From: Mageeibacillus sp. UBA3708
Lineage (GTDB): Bacteria > Bacillota > Clostridia > Saccharofermentanales > Saccharofermentanaceae
DNA length: 25,412 nucleotides
Assembly: GCA_002371375.1 (NCBI GenBank)
Contig: DFIB01000226.1
Span: 1-25,412, forward strand
Direction: 5' to 3'
This document shows positions 21,896-25,412 of this stretch, one piece after another. How positions within the stretch are numbered: position 1 is the first letter of the stretch; the number at the start of each line of letters is the position of its first letter. A program made the position numbers and the translations under genes. The notes under the pieces are model-generated. The model saw nothing but the letters and a program-made list of their open reading frames with translations, ran no database searches and was not told the origin of the DNA.

Positions 21896-22145
21896 AGATA
21901 CATTTGTGAACGATTCGTCTCCCCCCCTGGAACCGCAACGGGTAAGCCGGTTGGACATGCAGAGTAAAGCTCAATGCCGGCAGCGTACATTGAGCAGTAT
22001 ACTGCCCCTAGCAGAGTTCAAGTCAGAGTTCAGATCTGACGTGGAGTGTTACGGGACACGACTCTATGCGACCGGCAGGATATGATTGAAAGGAGACTCC
22101 GGAATAAAGTTGATCACACAAAAGAATGGCAAACAAACACCAGAA
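21896..22145 (-). other. Structured gene-free region, possible 3' UTR or small RNA
   Basis: No convincing gene lies here. Perfect hairpin arms follow one another: AACCG/CGGTT (21931, 21948), GCTCAATG/CATTGAGC (21969, 21988), a 12-bp palindrome GCAGTATACTGC (21994-22005), GTCAGA/TCTGAC (22022, 22035) and GTGT/ACAC (22046, 22056). With the leftward terminator at 21867-21895 it could be the murJ 3' UTR or a separate RNA; no known RNA class is recognised, and no clear promoter was found inside. Confidence 0.4.
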
Positions 22146-23750
22146 TTATGCCTTCCTGTGCAGTTTGTTCTTGATCCAGTTAACCCAGTATGTGGCTTCG
22201 TCCATCTTGAACAGGAACGCGACGGCAAAATATACTGCAACGGCAGCAATGCCTTTGGCGGCAATTATTCCGATTTGAACGATCTTAGTTCCGTTACCCG
22301 GAAGAAGCCTGTCGAATACAGCGATCACGGCACACATAACAATCGTACAGAACAAACTCTGTCTGACAGTCTTTGATACGCCGACAGGTGCAATATCCTT
22401 GTTCCTGTTATATACAATACATAGTATCAGCATCTGAAGAATGCTTGTAACTGAATATGCGATAGTAAGGGACATTGGACCGGCACCGAGACGGATAAGT
22501 ATAATGCAGATGATCGGATTGGAGATAAGGCCGATACAGCCTGCAAACAAAGGAACCTTGGTATGACCTATCGCATTGAAAGCGTGGTTGAACAGATATA
22601 CCACGGAATGAGTGATGATCGCTATGCTGTATCCTACAAGGAACACGCTGGCAGTCCACGCATTATTATCAGTGAAATGTGATGACCACTGATACACCAC
22701 CCTAACCACATCGTAACTCAAAAGCGCCATAAATCCTGCACATGGGAAAGCAATGAACAATGCACTCTTAAGGCTGGAAGAGAGATAACCGGACGTATCA
22801 CTGTATCTTTTTGCCTCGAAGGAAGCAGCGATATTAGGTGTCATAATAGTTCCGATTCCTACAGTGAAGATTCCGTAAGGGATCTGCCATAATGTAGATG
22901 CATTGCGGAGAGCATATATGATACCTTCACCGAAATCGCCTGCGAAGTAATTAAGAACAATAACATTGATCTGAACTACCGACGTGGAGAACATGATCGG
23001 AAGGGCTCTCTTAAGGAGTTTGTGGAACTCCTTATCGCGCGGCAGGAAAATAAACCTGAACTGCTTCAGCTTATCAAATCCTACAAAGTACTGATAGAGG
23101 AAATAAAGCATGGATGCAACAAGAACACCGCCTGTTGTGAGCATCAGCTTACTCTCTGAGTTGCCTGCCAGCACGTAGATCGCGAGAATAACTATAACGT
23201 TATAAAAGAACGGAGCGAGCGCCGTCTGATTGAACCTTCTGTAGGCATTCAGTATCGCCATAGACAATGCGGCGAGCATCATGAAGAATATCTGCGGGAA
23301 AAGGAGCCTGGACGCAGATGCCGCAAGAGACAGTGTCTCAGGTGTTATCTTGCTGTTGTTCATCGCATAAACGTTATATATCGGCTCGGCAAAGACAGTT
23401 CCCAATATGCAGACAATGATCATAACTACGGAGATGACAGAGACGAATATGCTGATCGTACGGACGCCCCTTTTCTCTTCCTTGACAGCAAGTGCACCCG
23501 ACATATATGGTGCAATCGAAGAATAGATGGCTCCGCCTATGATCAGATTATAAAAAAGGTCCGGGATAGTAAAGGCAAGCGTGAAAGCATCACGGTAAGT
23601 ATCATTAAACCTGTGGCTTACCACGATATCCCTGATGAATCCTGATGTCTTTGACAACAGAAGACCAGCCATAACGATTACTGCGGCGACTTTTGCAGAT
23701 GTTATACCGCTCCTGCGGCGTTCTTTGTATGACTTACCGGATTCACTCAT
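22146..23750 (-). CDS. murJ: Lipid II flippase MurJ
   Basis: The 534-residue polytopic protein has about 14 membrane helices and MurJ/MviN landmarks: KTSGFIRDIVVSHRFNDTYRDAFTLAFTIPDLFYNLIIGGAI near the start, in the usual place of the GFLRDVLLA and lipid-binding motifs, and ALRNASTLWQIPYGIFTVGIGTIMTPNIA mid-protein. It flips lipid-linked peptidoglycan precursor across the membrane. The start overlaps the end of the CinA-type gene by 8 bases, so translation is coupled. The order ftsK-pncC-murJ puts division, nucleotide repair and wall synthesis genes on one transcript. The C-terminus is basic (WIKNKLHRKA). Confidence 0.93.
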   Translation of the reverse strand: MSESGKSYKERRRSGITSAKVAAVIVMAGLLLSKTSGFIRDIVVSHRFNDTYRDAFTLAFTIPDLFYNLIIGGAIYSSIAPYMSGALAVKEEKRGVRTISIFVSVISVVMIIVCILGTVFAEPIYNVYAMNNSKITPETLSLAASASRLLFPQIFFMMLAALSMAILNAYRRFNQTALAPFFYNVIVILAIYVLAGNSESKLMLTTGGVLVASMLYFLYQYFVGFDKLKQFRFIFLPRDKEFHKLLKRALPIMFSTSVVQINVIVLNYFAGDFGEGIIYALRNASTLWQIPYGIFTVGIGTIMTPNIAASFEAKRYSDTSGYLSSSLKSALFIAFPCAGFMALLSYDVVRVVYQWSSHFTDNNAWTASVFLVGYSIAIITHSVVYLFNHAFNAIGHTKVPLFAGCIGLISNPIICIILIRLGAGPMSLTIAYSVTSILQMLILCIVYNRNKDIAPVGVSKTVRQSLFCTIVMCAVIAVFDRLLPGNGTKIVQIGIIAAKGIAAVAVYFAVAFLFKMDEATYWVNWIKNKLHRKA

Positions 23751-24228
23751 TTATAAGGCCCAAAACCATCCTGTATGCTTCAATAACCGTCTGCTCGCGC
23801 ACGGATTCTCTGTCTCCCTCAAAAATGAAGTGATCGGCAAAGCATTTATCTTCGCAGCTCAATCCGATATACACCGTCCCCACCGGCTTACTGTCAGATC
23901 CTCCGGAGGGGCCGGCAATGCCGGTTGCCGATACGGCGATGTCAGTACCTGTAAGTCTCCTTACTCCGGAAGCCATCTGCTTGGCACAAAGCTCAGATAC
24001 CGCGCCAAAATTTCTTATAACATCTTCCGACACATTGAGAAGCTTGATCTTAATATCGTTGGAATAAGATACAACACTTCCTTCAAAGCAGGCCGACGCT
24101 CCGGATACTGACACTATCTCTGATGAGATCATACCGCCGGTAAGGCTCTCAGCAAAACTGATAGTCATACCCTTACCTGTCAGGATACGGACAATATCGG
24201 ATGCAAGAATAGCTGTGTCGCCGTTCAT
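23743..24228 (-). CDS. pncC: Nicotinamide-nucleotide amidohydrolase (CinA C-terminal type)
   Basis: The 161-residue protein is a stand-alone CinA C-terminal domain, lacking the N-terminal COG1058 half of full CinA. Signature segments are [15 protein letters not shown] (24-38), [37 protein letters not shown] and the final REQTVIEA. The family deamidates nicotinamide mononucleotide to recycle pyridine nucleotides. Its ATG overlaps the stop of the FtsK gene by 4 bases and its end overlaps murJ by 8, so it is embedded in the operon. The activity follows from the family; pncC as a name is by function. Confidence 0.92.
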   Translation of the reverse strand: MNGDTAILASDIVRILTGKGMTISFAESLTGGMISSEIVSVSGASACFEGSVVSYSNDIKIKLLNVSEDVIRNFGAVSELCAKQMASGVRRLTGTDIAVSATGIAGPSGGSDSKPVGTVYIGLSCEDKCFADHFIFEGDRESVREQTVIEAYRMVLGLINE

Positions 24229-25412
24229 TTGTTATCTCCTTTGGCCTTCATCTCAAGCCAGTCTATCTGAGTTACCAGCACCTTACGGGGCTTACTGCCC
24301 TCAAATGGTCCGATTATACCCTTTCTCTCCAACAAGTCAATAAGTCTTGATGCCCTGGGATAACCGACACCTAACCTTCTCTGAAGTATTGACGAACTGG
24401 CTGAACCATATTCGATAACTATATCTACTGCCTGTTCAAAGAGATCATCCTCTCCCGAGCCGCCTCCGTTACCGTCGGAAGAACCGCCGTCAGAATCGGA
24501 AGAAGCAACACCTTTCTGAACGATATCAATGATCTCGTCATCATATCTGGCACCGTACTGGTTCTTAAGATAATTGACGACCGTCTCCACCTCGCTGTCC
24601 GAGACAAATGCGCCCTGCCCTCTTATAGGCTTATTCGCACTGCCGGGATAGTAAAGCATATCACCTTTACCGAGGAGCTTCTCTGCACCTACCTGATCGA
24701 GGATGGTCCTGCTGTCAACGCCCGATGCCACCGAGAAAGCGATCCTCGAAGGCAGGTTCGCCTTGATAACACCCGTAATGACATCAACGGAAGGACGTTG
24801 GGTTGCTATTATGAGATGGATTCCGGCAGCTCTTGCCTTAGCTGCCAGTCTCGATATCTGAGTCTCGACATCCTTGCCCGCAACTGTCATAAGATCGGCA
24901 AGCTCATCAATGATCAGGAGTATCAACGGAAGTCTCTTTTCACCGTTGTAACTAAGGTATTCATTATATCCGTCAAGATTTCTTACGTTGGATTCTGAGA
25001 ACAGTCTGTATCGTCTCTCCATCTCGACAACGGCCCATTTGAGGATATTGGATACCATCTTAGGTTCAGTAACGACAGGCATTATAAGGTGCGGAATGCC
25101 GTTATATATCGACAATTCGACGACCTTGGGATCCACCATGATAAGCCTTACGTCATCAGGCGAGGATTTGCAGAGGATACTGAGGAGTATAGTATTGATA
25201 CAGACTGATTTACCTGAACCTGTCTGGCCTGCTATGAGAAGGTGTGGCATCTTTGCCAGATCACAGAATATCGGCTTACCGGGAATATCCCTGCCAAGCG
25301 CGACGGTAAGAGGCGAGGAATTGCGGAATTTGGGATCGTCTATCAAACCTCGTAAGTGAACTGCCTGCATCTTATCGTTAGGTATCTCGATACCGATGGC
25401 GCTCTTACCCGG
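24225..25412 (-). CDS. ftsK: DNA translocase FtsK/SpoIIIE, C-terminal part
   Basis: The frame is open to the window edge ([14 protein letters not shown] precedes the first in-frame ATG), so the N-terminal membrane domain lies outside. The visible 395 residues hold the RecA-like motor: Walker A GQTGSGKS (about 62-69), VRLIMVDPK, Walker [11 protein letters not shown], and [19 protein letters not shown]. After a Gly/Ser/Asp-rich linker comes the gamma winged helix ([39 protein letters not shown], in parts), which reads oriented DNA sequences. The protein pumps chromosomal DNA through the closing septum. Whether it is the vegetative FtsK or the sporulation SpoIIIE cannot be told from this part. 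Confidence 0.95.
   Translation of the reverse strand, partial: PGKSAIGIEIPNDKMQAVHLRGLIDDPKFRNSSPLTVALGRDIPGKPIFCDLAKMPHLLIAGQTGSGKSVCINTILLSILCKSSPDDVRLIMVDPKVVELSIYNGIPHLIMPVVTEPKMVSNILKWAVVEMERRYRLFSESNVRNLDGYNEYLSYNGEKRLPLILLIIDELADLMTVAGKDVETQISRLAAKARAAGIHLIIATQRPSVDVITGVIKANLPSRIAFSVASGVDSRTILDQVGAEKLLGKGDMLYYPGSANKPIRGQGAFVSDSEVETVVNYLKNQYGARYDDEIIDIVQKGVASSDSDGGSSDGNGGGSGEDDLFEQAVDIVIEYGSASSSILQRRLGVGYPRASRLIDLLERKGIIGPFEGSKPRKVLVTQIDWLEMKAKGDNK

Noticed and set aside
21864..22376. Plus-strand frames of 73 and 96 codons in the gap after murJ
   Set aside because: The first runs through stem-loops with no family; the second has a possible ribosome site (AAAGGAGA region) but mostly overlaps the murJ end in antisense. 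RNA structure explains the gap better.

Overview
This window looks like a chromosomal segment of a low-to-mid GC Firmicute, most likely a gut or rumen Clostridia member. The reasons are strong AGGAGG-type ribosome sites, TTGACA/TATAAT promoters, a tRNA-dependent T-box leader in front of leuA, numerous Cys-anchored lipoproteins, and a GltX/GlnS pair. Genus cannot be fixed from the sequence alone. Both edges cut genes: an unknown protein at the left and an FtsK/SpoIIIE translocase at the right.

Layout. (1) 1-2653: the end of an unknown gene, then a leftward pair encoding a dehydroquinate-synthase-like protein and an M28-like lipoprotein. Both keep their folds' landmarks but have lost residues expected at the active site. 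(2) 2700-6750: a rightward housekeeping run, gltX-glnS, followed by a TerB-like protein and a small membrane protein. (3) 6870-12500: an accessory leftward region. It holds two tandem membrane-anchored XRE regulators, each with its own unusual upstream DNA array (six TGAGCA boxes at exact 10-bp pitch; two CACACGTGTG-centred palindromes), a truncated secreted protein joined to a duplicated gene end, two small lipoproteins, and a large lipoprotein that appears to fuse a propeller-like sensor region to an ABC solute-binding domain. (4) 12520-15294: upp-uraA uracil salvage with a clear terminator, and a divergent DUF523 gene. (5) 15297-18366: a solute-binding lipoprotein, a GNAT-MGMT fusion and a flavin reductase-like protein in one leftward run. 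(6) 18378-18536: a self-contained tRNA-Thr(CGT) unit with promoter and terminator. (7) 18555-21603: T-box-controlled leuA with an acyltransferase-3 gene directly behind it. (8) 21700-22145: a gene-free stretch with GTTACCG palindromes and several hairpins ending in a leftward terminator. (9) 22146-25412: ftsK-pncC-murJ with overlapping genes.

The best candidate for something undescribed is region 3. Two paralogous DNA-binding proteins are tethered to the membrane by one C-terminal helix with a short outer tail. They sit beside secreted or lipid-anchored proteins and have distinct operator arrays about 15 bp upstream of good -35 boxes. I infer a membrane-linked sensing and regulation module; the ligand and targets are unknown. 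No transporter permease genes lie next to either solute-binding protein, so sensing rather than uptake is possible for the fused one.
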